From positions 124,001 through 188,000 of the forward strand of contig NZ_BMJQ01000013.1 of the NCBI RefSeq assembly GCF_014643535.1: 64,000 nucleotides of DNA, read 5' to 3'. The stretch comes from Aliidongia dinghuensis. Lineage in GTDB: Bacteria > Pseudomonadota > Alphaproteobacteria > ATCC43930 > CGMCC-115725. The notes under the pieces were generated by a model that was given only the letters and a program-made list of their open reading frames with translations, had not been told where the DNA came from and made no database searches. Below are positions 52,210 through 59,865 of this stretch, in pieces; position 1 is the stretch's first letter; the number at the start of each line of letters is the position of its first letter. The translations under genes and the position numbers were made by a program.

Positions 52210-53550
52210 TCAGCCGGCGACGAGGCCGTAGGCGCGCGCGAACAGTTCGACCGGATGGGCGTGGGTCGGCAGCGGCGCGTCACCGGCCAGCTTTTCGATC
52301 CCTTGCAGGATGTGGGGTGCCGCGAGCGGGCATTCCGACGCGACGAACGGGTTCTCGTTGTTGATGGCCGAGCGCGCAACCGGCCGGCCGACCTTGAGCG
52401 CCACCTCGAAATTGCCCTCCATCACGCCCCACGAACCGCCGTGGCCGGAGCAGCGCTCGACCACGTCGATCTTGGTATCGGGGATGAGGCGCAGGAGCTC
52501 ACTCGCCTTCTGCCCCATGTTCTGGGCACGGGCATGGCAGGCGATATGGACGGTGACGCCGCCAGGCAGTGCTGCAAGGCCGGGCGCCAGCCCCTCCTTC
52601 TTGGCGATCGCCACAATATATTCGCTGATGTCGCTCGTATGCTCGGCCAAGCGCTTCACGTCGGGGTCGTCGGGCAGGATGAGCGGCCACTCGAACTTCA
52701 GCATGAGCGCGCAGGACGGTACGAGCGCGATCACCTCGTAGCCCTCGTCGATATAGCGCTTCAAGGCCTGCGACACGGTGCGCGCGCGCTCCGCCACATC
52801 GGCGATGTTGCCGGCCTCGAGCTGTGGCATGCCGCAGCACGCCGGATATGCCACCTCCGTCTCGACGCCGTTGTGCGCGAGGATGGCGCGCGCGGCGAGG
52901 CCGATGCCGGGATCATGGAACTCGACGAAGCAGGTCGCATAGAGCACGGCCTTGCGCCCGAAGCCGGGAGCATTCCGGTTGACCTTGGGCGCGTCGAGCG
53001 CCTGCTGCTGAAAGGTCTGGACCGCGTATTTCGGCAGTTCCGCCTCACGGGCGACGCCGGCCATCGCCTGCAGCATCGGCCGGGTCACGGCATTGTTCCG
53101 GTCTGTTGCCCAGTTGGCGATGGGCGCCACGAGCGAGCCGAGCTTGCCGTTGCGGTCCGTGTGCGTCAGCGCCTGGGCGACCTTGTCCGTCTTGCCCTGG
53201 GCGAATTCGGCGGCGCGGTAACGCAGCATCAGATGCGGGAAGTCGAGGTTGAACTCGTGCGGCGGCACATAGGGGCACTTCGTCATGAAGCACAGGTCGC
53301 ACAAGGTACAGGCGTCGACGACGGGCTTGTAATCCTTGGGATCGACCGCATCGAGCTCGCCCGTCGGCGAATTGTCCGCGAGATCGAACAGGCGCGGAAA
53401 GGAGTCGCACAGGTTGAAGCAGCGGCGGCAGCCATGGCAGATGTCGAAGATGCGATGCATCTCCTTCTCGATCGCCGCCATGTCGTAAAATTCGGGGTTC
53501 TGCCAATCGAGCGGATGGCGAACCGGCGCTTCCAGACTGCCTTCGGCCAT
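52210..53550 (-). CDS. Heterodisulfide-reductase-like Fe-S protein (GlpC/HdrD type)
   Basis: 446 residues. Two 4Fe-4S ferredoxin motifs near the N-terminus: CHGCRRCFNLC (C38, C41, C44, C48) and CTLCDLCFMTKC (C81, C84, C87, C92). Two CCG-type cysteine domains follow: about 195-310 (YATCFVEFHDPGIG; ACCGMPQLEAG) and about 330-420 (HIACHARAQNMG; CSGHGGSWG). No flavin domain and no transmembrane segment. Known to cluster with rubrerythrin and DUF3501, so it may feed electrons to rubrerythrin. Confidence 0.9.
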   Translation of the reverse strand: MAEGSLEAPVRHPLDWQNPEFYDMAAIEKEMHRIFDICHGCRRCFNLCDSFPRLFDLADNSPTGELDAVDPKDYKPVVDACTLCDLCFMTKCPYVPPHEFNLDFPHLMLRYRAAEFAQGKTDKVAQALTHTDRNGKLGSLVAPIANWATDRNNAVTRPMLQAMAGVAREAELPKYAVQTFQQQALDAPKVNRNAPGFGRKAVLYATCFVEFHDPGIGLAARAILAHNGVETEVAYPACCGMPQLEAGNIADVAERARTVSQALKRYIDEGYEVIALVPSCALMLKFEWPLILPDDPDVKRLAEHTSDISEYIVAIAKKEGLAPGLAALPGGVTVHIACHARAQNMGQKASELLRLIPDTKIDVVERCSGHGGSWGVMEGNFEVALKVGRPVARSAINNENPFVASECPLAAPHILQGIEKLAGDAPLPTHAHPVELFARAYGLVAG

Positions 53551-53600
53551 AGGCCGTGCTCCCTCTTCCTGAAGGTTCCGTTCGAACGGGATCGGATCGG

Positions 53601-53630
53601 AAAGAAAAGCCGGCGGGCAGGCCCGCCGGC
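53601..53630 (-). terminator. Rho-independent terminator of rubrerythrin
   Basis: On the minus strand a perfect 10-bp stem GCCGGCGGGC / GCCCGCCGGC with a tiny loop is followed directly by TTTTCTTT. It starts 11 nt past the rubrerythrin stop, separating rbr from the Hdr-like gene downstream. Confidence 0.85.
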
Positions 53631-53641
53631 CCTGTACAGGG

Positions 53642-54064
53642 TCAGGCGTTCAGGGAATCGAGCGCCTTCTGGAACCGGCCGGCATGCGAACGCTCGGCCT
53701 TGGCGAGCGTCTCGAACCAGTCGGCGATCTCGTCGAAGCCTTCTTCGCGCGCGGTGCGCGCCATGCCCGGATACATATCGGTGTATTCGTGGGTCTCACC
53801 GGCGATGGCGGCGACCAGATTCTTGTCGGTCGAGCCGATCGGCTTGCCGGTCGCCGGGTCACCGACGGCCTCGAGGAACTCAAGATGGCCGTGCGCATGG
53901 CCGGTCTCGCCCTCGGCGGTCGAGCGGAACACGGCGGCGACATCGTTGAAGCCTTCGACGTCGGCCTTCTGCGCGAAATAGAGATAGCGACGATTGGCTT
54001 GGCTTTCGCCCGCGAACGCTTCCTTCAGATTGTCTTCGGTCTTGCTACCCGCAAGTTTGCTCAT
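53642..54064 (-). CDS. Rubrerythrin (erythrin type, no rubredoxin domain)
   Basis: Di-iron peroxidase that reduces hydrogen peroxide. 140 residues, ferritin-like four-helix bundle. Iron ligands are visible in AGESQANRRYLYF (E20), EGETGHAHGH (E53, H56), GETHEYTDMY (E90) and KAERSHAGRF (E124, H127). The C-terminal rubredoxin domain with its CxxC pairs is absent, so an external electron donor is needed. Start at ATG 54064 with GGAGG 7 nt upstream. An Irr-like box lies about 110 nt before it and a strong terminator follows. Confidence 0.93.
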   Translation of the reverse strand: MSKLAGSKTEDNLKEAFAGESQANRRYLYFAQKADVEGFNDVAAVFRSTAEGETGHAHGHLEFLEAVGDPATGKPIGSTDKNLVAAIAGETHEYTDMYPGMARTAREEGFDEIADWFETLAKAERSHAGRFQKALDSLNA

Positions 54065-54174
54065 CAAGTGCCTCCCCAGGAGTGGATCACGAGGGTTGAT
54101 CACGGCGGCGCGGGCGTGCTGCCCTAACGCCTTGGCAAATCATGTATCAGCCGTCGACAGCCCGTCAACCCGGC

Positions 54175-54190
54175 TTGGAATGATTCTAAA
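54175..54190. promoter_or_regulatory. Irr-like iron control element upstream of rubrerythrin
   Basis: TTGGAA-TGA-TTCTAAA, one mismatch from the alphaproteobacterial ICE pattern TTAGAA-N3-TTCTAA. About 111 nt from the rubrerythrin start and 110 nt from the divergent 43-codon ORF. A short AAATG-T-CATTT palindrome follows at 54189-54199. Confidence 0.45.
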
Positions 54191-54299
54191 ATGTCATTTC
54201 AAAGACGTCGGGCCAGCAGCTCCGGGCAGCCCTTGACCGAGGGCGAGCAGGACCGTCAAATGCGTTGCATCAGGGACTTGCCGCCGGGAGAGACGAACC

Positions 54300-54431
54300 T
54301 TGTCACCCCAAGATACCGATGATCGCCTCGCGACCATTCTCGGGCCCAATCTCGAGGCGGCGACGCAGCGGCTGATCGCCTATGTCGCGGTCGCCGCCGT
54401 CGTCGTGTCGCTCATCATCAGCCTCATCTAG
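54300..54431 (+). CDS. 43-aa single-span membrane protein (TTG start)
   Basis: GGGAGAG at 54286-54292 stands 7 nt before a TTG that opens 43 codons ending in TAG. The N-terminal 26 residues are polar (SPQDTDDRLATILGPNLEAATQR), the C-terminal 17 hydrophobic (LIAYVAVAAVVVSLIISLI), giving a tail-anchored profile. Divergent from rubrerythrin and overlapping the 3' end of the next minus-strand gene by 8 nt. No family recognised. Confidence 0.5.
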   Translation: MSPQDTDDRLATILGPNLEAATQRLIAYVAVAAVVVSLIISLI

Positions 54432-54828
54432 CCTCGCGCGCAGCATCCTCGGCCCGCGCGCCAGGGCGCGCGCGCGGGCCGGGAACCCGGCCCGAATCCG
54501 GCTTGCCGCGTCGCTTGTGGATGACAAGGGTGATCTGATTCTCGATCACCACGATCCGCTTGTCCGCTTCGGCCGGCAGCGGGATCTTGGCGCCGATCGC
54601 CTGCATGATGATCGCAGCCGCCAGGTCAGCCTCGGAAATGTCGTGCTCGACGATCTCGCCGTCGATGGTCTCGACCGCGAGCGACACGGTGATCTTGTCC
54701 TCGTTGTGGACCGTGTAGCGGGCGATCTGGCCGACCGTGAGCGGCCGGCCCAGTTTCCGGTAGAAGCTCGCCAATGCCGCGACGACCTCCTGGTCATTGT
54801 AGAGCATCACCCGCATTTCGATTGGCAT
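54424..54828 (-). CDS. Hypothetical protein, about 134 aa
   Basis: Not recognised as a named family. Residues 1-100 read as a compact alpha/beta domain (EMRVMLYNDQEVVAALASFYRKLG; YTVHNEDKITVSLAVETIDGEIVEHDISEADLAAAIIMQAIGAKIPLPAEADKRIVVIENQITLVI) and the tail is Arg/Pro/Gly-rich and probably disordered. Start at ATG 54828 with GGGGAA upstream; the frame reaches further but becomes antisense to the RNHCP gene. Divergent from that gene. Confidence 0.6.
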   Translation of the reverse strand: MPIEMRVMLYNDQEVVAALASFYRKLGRPLTVGQIARYTVHNEDKITVSLAVETIDGEIVEHDISEADLAAAIIMQAIGAKIPLPAEADKRIVVIENQITLVIHKRRGKPDSGRVPGPRARPGARAEDAAREAR

Positions 54829-54969
54829 TGCCGTTCCCCGCGCTAACCCCTCGGCGAGTCTAGGCTGAGCGATGCATGGCCGACAAGCGTGCTGAGGATT
54901 CGCTTTGCCCTCGCCCGGCTGCTCGTTCATTCTTTCCAGTTCGTTCCACAAGCGTTCGCCGGACTGGTC

Positions 54970-55293
54970 ATGGAGAAGCGCTTCCAGCGCCGAATCGAGG
55001 ATTTCGTCTGCCTGCACTGCGGCCGGGCGGTCAGCGGCAACGGCTTCACCAACCATTGTCCCGCCTGCCTGTGGAGCCGGCACGTCGACGTCAACCCGGG
55101 TGACCGGGCGGCCGAATGCGGCGGCGCCATGCGGCCTGTCGGGCACGAGACGGTGCGCGGCCGCACGATGATCCTCCACCGCTGCGAGACCTGCGGCTTC
55201 GAGCGGCGCAACCAGCTGGCGAAGGACGACGACATGGCGGCGCTCATCCGTCTCGCCGGCGAGACCGCCGGCCAGCGCGTGCGCGGCCGCTGA
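54970..55293 (+). CDS. RNHCP-domain zinc-ribbon-like protein
   Basis: 107 residues. Four cysteine pairs suggest two small metal-binding knuckles: CLHC near residue 14, the family core GFTNHCPACLWSRHVDVNPGDRAAECGG and CETCGF. The RNHCP family is named for this motif; role unknown, possibly nucleic-acid or ribosome-associated by analogy with other zinc ribbons. Start at ATG 54970; an upstream in-frame ATG adds a hydrophobic leader that does not fit the family. Confidence 0.78.
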   Translation: MEKRFQRRIEDFVCLHCGRAVSGNGFTNHCPACLWSRHVDVNPGDRAAECGGAMRPVGHETVRGRTMILHRCETCGFERRNQLAKDDDMAALIRLAGETAGQRVRGR

Positions 55294-55400
55294 GCGCCGC
55301 CGCCGACCGCCCATTGCCCCGGCCCATTGCCAAGGATCACTTAAGTTTCTGCAGCTAAGACCGGGCCAGCGCCAATTGGGGCGCGAATCGACCGGGCCCC

Positions 55401-58400
55401 ATGCTGAAACCGCTCAAGCTCCGCACCTCCATCGTCCTGATCTTCGGCGGACTCGCGTTTCTGACGGTGGCGCTGGTCGCCTTGGTCGTGGGCAACGGTG
55501 CCCGTTCGCTCGCCGAACATGACGCCCGGCTGCGTCTCGAGGCCGCGGCGGTCACCATTCGCAACGAGCTCGATCAGGACCTGGCCGAGCGGTTCCGCGA
55601 CATCCGCAACGGGGCGGCCCTGTCGCCGCTCTTCGCTGAAGGCAACACGCCAATCCGGCGGGCCTGGTTCGATCGCGTGCTCGCGACATATCCGGACTAT
55701 GCCTGGCTGGGCTTCGCCGGTCTCGACGGCACGGTCGTGACCTCGGCCAATGGCGTGCTCGAGGGGCAGTCGGTCGTAGGCAGGCCCTGGTTCACGGAGG
55801 GGCTCAAGGCGCCGTTCATCGGCGACGTCCATGCCGCCCTGCTGCTCGAGCAACTGCTGCCCAACCCCTCGGGCGAACCGATGCGCTTTATCGATCTGGC
55901 CGCCCCGGTCGCGAACCCGTCGGGCCAGATCGTCGGCGTGCTGGGCGCTCATCTCAGCTGGCAATGGGCGCGTCGGCTCCAGCGCACCGTGCTGGCCTCG
56001 GCCGACGACGGCCGGCAAGGCATCGAGGCCTTCATCCTGGATCGCGGCGGCCGCGTTCTGCTGGGCCCCGAGGGGTTTCTCGACAAGCCGCTGGCGCTCC
56101 CGGGTCTCGCTCCGCCCGCGGCAAAGCCCGAGAGCGCGCTCGTTTCATGGCCGGACGCCGCGCCCTACCTGACGAGCAGCGTCGGCACCGAGGCACACGC
56201 CGACTTCCCGGGCCTCGGCTGGAGCGTGACGGTCCGCCAGCCGCGCAGCCTCGCCTTTGCCGAGGCGCAGGCGATCCAGCGCCGCGTGCTGTGGCTCAGT
56301 CTCGCCGCCGCGCTGCTGGCTGGCGGGATCGCCTGGCTGCTGGCCGACCGGCTCGCCCGGCCGCTGACACGCCTCAGCGAGGCAGCGCAACGCATCCGCA
56401 AGGGCGAGCCGGACGTGACGCTGCCCCGGCCCAGCGGCTATTTCGAGACCGCCTCCCTCGCCCGCTCGATCCACACCATGACGGCGACGCTGGAGCGCCA
56501 GCGCGGCGACCTCGCAGAGCTCAACGCCACGCTCGAAGCCCGGATCGCGCAACGCACCGCAGCGCTCAACCTGATGCAGGAGGTCGCGGCGGCGGCGAAT
56601 GAAGCCCGCGACCTCGATGCTGCCGTTCGCTTCGGGCTTGCACGGTTGACCGCATTCCTCGGCTGGCCGGTCGGCCATGCCCACCGGATCATCACCGCAC
56701 CGGACGGGCGCTTCGAATATGTCGCGACCGAGCTCTGGCAGCTCGGTGACACGCGACGGTTCGCGCCCTTCGTAGCCGCGACCCAGGAACTCGTGTTCGG
56801 CGAAGGCGACGGCCTGCCCGGCCGGGTCGTGGCCGAAGGCGCGCCGGTTTGGGTATCGGACGTCCGTATGCTGCCCGGCTTCCTGCGGCGGGCGGCAGCC
56901 GAGACCTGCGGCCTCGGCGCCGCGCTCGCCGTTCCCGTCAAGGTCGGCGACCGGATCGAGCTGATCCTGCAATGCTTCGCCGACCGGCCGCTCGAGGCGG
57001 ATGCAGAGGGCCTGTCGGTCGCCCGTTTCGTCGGCCAGCAGCTGAGCCGCGTCGCCGAACGGCTCGCCGCCGCCGCGCACCTGGCCGAGCGCGAGGCACG
57101 CCTCTCGGCGGTCTACGACAGCGTCCTGGACGGCATCCTCACGATCGATCCGTCGGGCGCGATCGAGACCATGAACCGGGCGGCGGAACGCCTGTTCGGC
57201 CATCCGGCCGGCAGCCTCGTACAGCGGAACATGCGCCTGCTGCTGGCAGAGCCCTCCTCATTGGTCTCTGAAGAGGGCGAATTCGCGCTCGGTACCGTGC
57301 GGGAGCTCGAAGGCATCCGGGCCGACGGCTCGCGCTTCCCGATGGAGCTCGCCGTCACCGCCGCCGACGTCGACGATCGGCCGCTGCGGGTCGTCTCAGT
57401 CCGCGACATCAGCGAGCGCCGGGCGATCGAGCGTCTCAAGAACGAGTTCGTCTCGACCGTGAGCCACGAGCTCCGGACTCCGCTCACCTCGATCTCGGGC
57501 GCGCTCGCCCTCATGGCCAAAGGCACGGCGGGTGCGCTGCCCGACAAGGCGCAAAGCCTGGTCGCGATCGCGCGCTCGAACTGCGACCGGCTGGTCCGCC
57601 TCATCAACGACATCCTCGACCTGGAACGCATCGAGGCCGGCAGGCTGGTCTTCGAGTTCGGGCCGGTCGACCTGGTCGAGCTGCTCGACGATGCGGCGCG
57701 TGAGACCGCCGATTTCGCCCAGCAATACGACGTCACGCTGACGGTCGCGCGCTCGATGCCCGAGGCGATCGTCTGGGGCGACCGCCATCGGCTGATGCAG
57801 GTGGTCGGCAACCTTGTCTCCAACGCGATCAAATTCTCGCCCGCCGGCAGCACCGTGACGCTCGACACCGTGCGCGCCCACGGCCGGGTCAGAGTGGCTG
57901 TCATCGACGAGGGCCGCGGCATCCCCGACGCATTCAAGGCGACGATCTTCCAGAAATTCGCCCAGGCCGACGCCTCGGACAGCCGGCAGAAGGGCGGCAC
58001 CGGCCTCGGCCTGTCGATCGTCAAGTCGATCGTCGAGCGCCACGGCGGCACTGTCGGGTTTTCCTCGCGGGTTCGCGCCGGCTCGATCTTCTGGTTCGAG
58101 CTGCCGGAACGGCTCGATACGTCAACAGCGGACGAGCCGTGGGATGTCGCCCCAAGCCCACGCGTCCTGGTGTGCGAGGACGACGAAGACGCCGGGCGCA
58201 TCCTCGCCCTTCACCTGGAACGGGCCGGCTACGAGCCGGTCGTGACCCGGTCGGCGGCCGAGGCTCGCGACCGGCTGCGGCGGGGCGGCTTCGCCGCCAT
58301 GACGCTCGACATCGGCCTGCCCGACGGGGACGGGCTCGCCCTGCTCCACGAGATCAAGGCCGATCCGGCGACCGCCGACATGCCGGTCGTCGTCGTGTCT

Positions 58401-58898
58401 GGCCGGCCCGAGGCCGGGCGCGACCGGCTCGGCATCGCCGACTGGCTCGAGAAGCCGGTCATCCCCGAACGGCTGATCGCCGCCCTCGACCAGGTCGTCG
58501 AGGAAGTCGAGCGGCCGGCCGTGCTGCATGTCGAAGACGACCCCGACATCGCGGGCCTGGTCGCGGCGACGCTCGGGGCGGGCACCAGCCTCACCTCGGT
58601 CGGCTCGCTTGCCGAAGCCCGCCGGGCGCTGGCGCAGGCCGAGTTCGACGTCGTCCTGCTCGACGTCGGCCTGCCGGACGGCTCGGGGCTGGAACTATTG
58701 GACACGCTGGACGTGTTGACTGATCGTCCCAAGCCTTCCGTCATCCTGTTCTCGGCGCAGGAGCTGCATCCCGATCGCCGGGACGAAATGGCGGCAGTGC
58801 TGGTAAAGTCCCAGGCCAATCTCGATCGCCTGGCGCAGATGATCGAGCAGGCCCTGTCCCGGCGGATGGTTGCGACCACCCGCTCAGCGAGTGGATGA
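55401..58898 (+). CDS. Hybrid sensor histidine kinase with two C-terminal receivers
   Basis: 1165 residues. TM1 (about 9-31), a dCache-like extracytoplasmic sensor (about 35-290; YPDYAWLGFAGLDGTVV, GRPWFTEGLK), TM2 (about 294-314), HAMP (about 315-368), GAF (about 395-560), PAS (about 565-675), HisKA with H689 in VSHELRTPL, HATPase (VVGNLVSNAIKFSP, DEGRGIPD, GGTGLGLSIVK), then receiver 1 with D970 (TLDIGLPDGDG) and receiver 2 with D1088 (LLDVGLPDGSG). No DNA-binding output. Followed 9 nt later by a single-domain response regulator and a convergent Hpt gene, forming a multistep relay kit. Confidence 0.93.
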   Translation: MLKPLKLRTSIVLIFGGLAFLTVALVALVVGNGARSLAEHDARLRLEAAAVTIRNELDQDLAERFRDIRNGAALSPLFAEGNTPIRRAWFDRVLATYPDYAWLGFAGLDGTVVTSANGVLEGQSVVGRPWFTEGLKAPFIGDVHAALLLEQLLPNPSGEPMRFIDLAAPVANPSGQIVGVLGAHLSWQWARRLQRTVLASADDGRQGIEAFILDRGGRVLLGPEGFLDKPLALPGLAPPAAKPESALVSWPDAAPYLTSSVGTEAHADFPGLGWSVTVRQPRSLAFAEAQAIQRRVLWLSLAAALLAGGIAWLLADRLARPLTRLSEAAQRIRKGEPDVTLPRPSGYFETASLARSIHTMTATLERQRGDLAELNATLEARIAQRTAALNLMQEVAAAANEARDLDAAVRFGLARLTAFLGWPVGHAHRIITAPDGRFEYVATELWQLGDTRRFAPFVAATQELVFGEGDGLPGRVVAEGAPVWVSDVRMLPGFLRRAAAETCGLGAALAVPVKVGDRIELILQCFADRPLEADAEGLSVARFVGQQLSRVAERLAAAAHLAEREARLSAVYDSVLDGILTIDPSGAIETMNRAAERLFGHPAGSLVQRNMRLLLAEPSSLVSEEGEFALGTVRELEGIRADGSRFPMELAVTAADVDDRPLRVVSVRDISERRAIERLKNEFVSTVSHELRTPLTSISGALALMAKGTAGALPDKAQSLVAIARSNCDRLVRLINDILDLERIEAGRLVFEFGPVDLVELLDDAARETADFAQQYDVTLTVARSMPEAIVWGDRHRLMQVVGNLVSNAIKFSPAGSTVTLDTVRAHGRVRVAVIDEGRGIPDAFKATIFQKFAQADASDSRQKGGTGLGLSIVKSIVERHGGTVGFSSRVRAGSIFWFELPERLDTSTADEPWDVAPSPRVLVCEDDEDAGRILALHLERAGYEPVVTRSAAEARDRLRRGGFAAMTLDIGLPDGDGLALLHEIKADPATADMPVVVVSGRPEAGRDRLGIADWLEKPVIPERLIAALDQVVEEVERPAVLHVEDDPDIAGLVAATLGAGTSLTSVGSLAEARRALAQAEFDVVLLDVGLPDGSGLELLDTLDVLTDRPKPSVILFSAQELHPDRRDEMAAVLVKSQANLDRLAQMIEQALSRRMVATTRSASG

Positions 58899-58907
58899 CG
58901 AGACGCC

Positions 58908-59306
58908 ATGACTGAACCGCTGAAGCGCATCCTGCTGGTCGAAGACGATCCGGACGTTCAGACAATCGCATCCATGGCGCTCATCGACATCGGCGAGTTC
59001 GACCTCACCGTCTGCTCCTCGGGTCGCGAGGCGCTGGATCGGATCGGCCATATCCAGCCGCAGCTGGTCCTGCTCGACGTGATGATGCCCGACATGGACG
59101 GGCCGACGACGCTCGAAGCGCTGCGGCGCCTGCCGCTGACGCCGCAACCGCCGGTCGTCTTCATGACTGCCAAGGTCCAGCCCCAGGAGCAGCGGCGCTA
59201 TCTCGACCTGGGCGCGGTCGACGTCATCGCGAAACCGTTCGATCCGGTGACGCTTGCGGACCAGCTGCACGCCGTCTGGGCGCGCCGGCTCAACGGCGTC
59301 GCTTAG
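58908..59306 (+). CDS. Single-domain response regulator
   Basis: 132 residues, one receiver domain with acidic VEDDPD (11-16), phospho-acceptor D57 (LLDVMMPDMDG), FMTAK and VIAKPFD. It has no output domain, so it may act as a phosphate shuttle between the hybrid kinase just upstream (9 nt) and the Hpt protein whose stop codon it overlaps convergently (59303-59306). Confidence 0.9.
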   Translation: MTEPLKRILLVEDDPDVQTIASMALIDIGEFDLTVCSSGREALDRIGHIQPQLVLLDVMMPDMDGPTTLEALRRLPLTPQPPVVFMTAKVQPQEQRRYLDLGAVDVIAKPFDPVTLADQLHAVWARRLNGVA

Positions 59307-59704
59307 GACTTGAGCTCGGCAGACTTGAGATCGTCAGACTTGAGATCCGCCAGAGCCGCTTGCGGATAAAGCTCGATCAGCCGATCGAACGACGCTCGCA
59401 TGACGTCTGTCAGCCGGCGGACTGCATCTCCGAGCGCGTCGGCCGGCAGGTCCGCAATCTCGGCCTCGACAACACCCGCCGTCTCGCCCAGACGGACGAG
59501 GCCGATCGACCCGCTGCTGCCGGCGATCTGATGGGCGATTGCCCGGATCCGCGCCCGATCGGGCGCCTGTTCCAACGCCGTCAGGGTCGCGAGCTGCTCC
59601 ACGCCGTGGGTCAGCTGAGCTGCCACCACCTTCGCGACCCGCTCGCGTCCCAGCCGCTGCTCGAGAATGCCGAGGATCGTCTGGTCCAAAATCCCATCGG
59701 TCAT
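59303..59704 (-). CDS. Hpt-domain phosphotransfer protein
   Basis: 133 residues. The Hpt motif IAHQIAGSSGSIGLV gives the phospho-acceptor at about H58, and the surrounding four-helix pattern is intact. ATG 59704 is preceded by AAGGA; an ATG three codons upstream is too close to it. The C-terminus ends in DLKSDDLKSAELKS, encoded by three 15-bp repeats. Likely partner of the hybrid kinases on either side. Confidence 0.82.
   Translation of the reverse strand: MTDGILDQTILGILEQRLGRERVAKVVAAQLTHGVEQLATLTALEQAPDRARIRAIAHQIAGSSGSIGLVRLGETAGVVEAEIADLPADALGDAVRRLTDVMRASFDRLIELYPQAALADLKSDDLKSAELKS
59307..59351 (-). repeat. Three 15-bp repeats at the 3' end of the hpt gene
   Basis: Units GACTTGAGCTCGGCA, GACTTGAGATCGTCA and GACTTGAGATCCGCC in direct tandem. 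They encode the repeated LKS motif at the Hpt C-terminus. The first nine bases differ by at most one substitution among copies. Confidence 0.8.
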
Positions 59705-59865
59705 GGCGGTCATTCCTTGTCGAACCTGCGGCGACCGCCGGCCGGCGTGCGCATGCGCCACCGGCGACCCCGCGCGAGAAACCCGGGAATTACATTCAAT
59801 CCAGACGATTAAGTTTTGTTGAATGCCGCCGGCGCGGCAAGAGGCTTATGAGCCGCTGCATGGGC

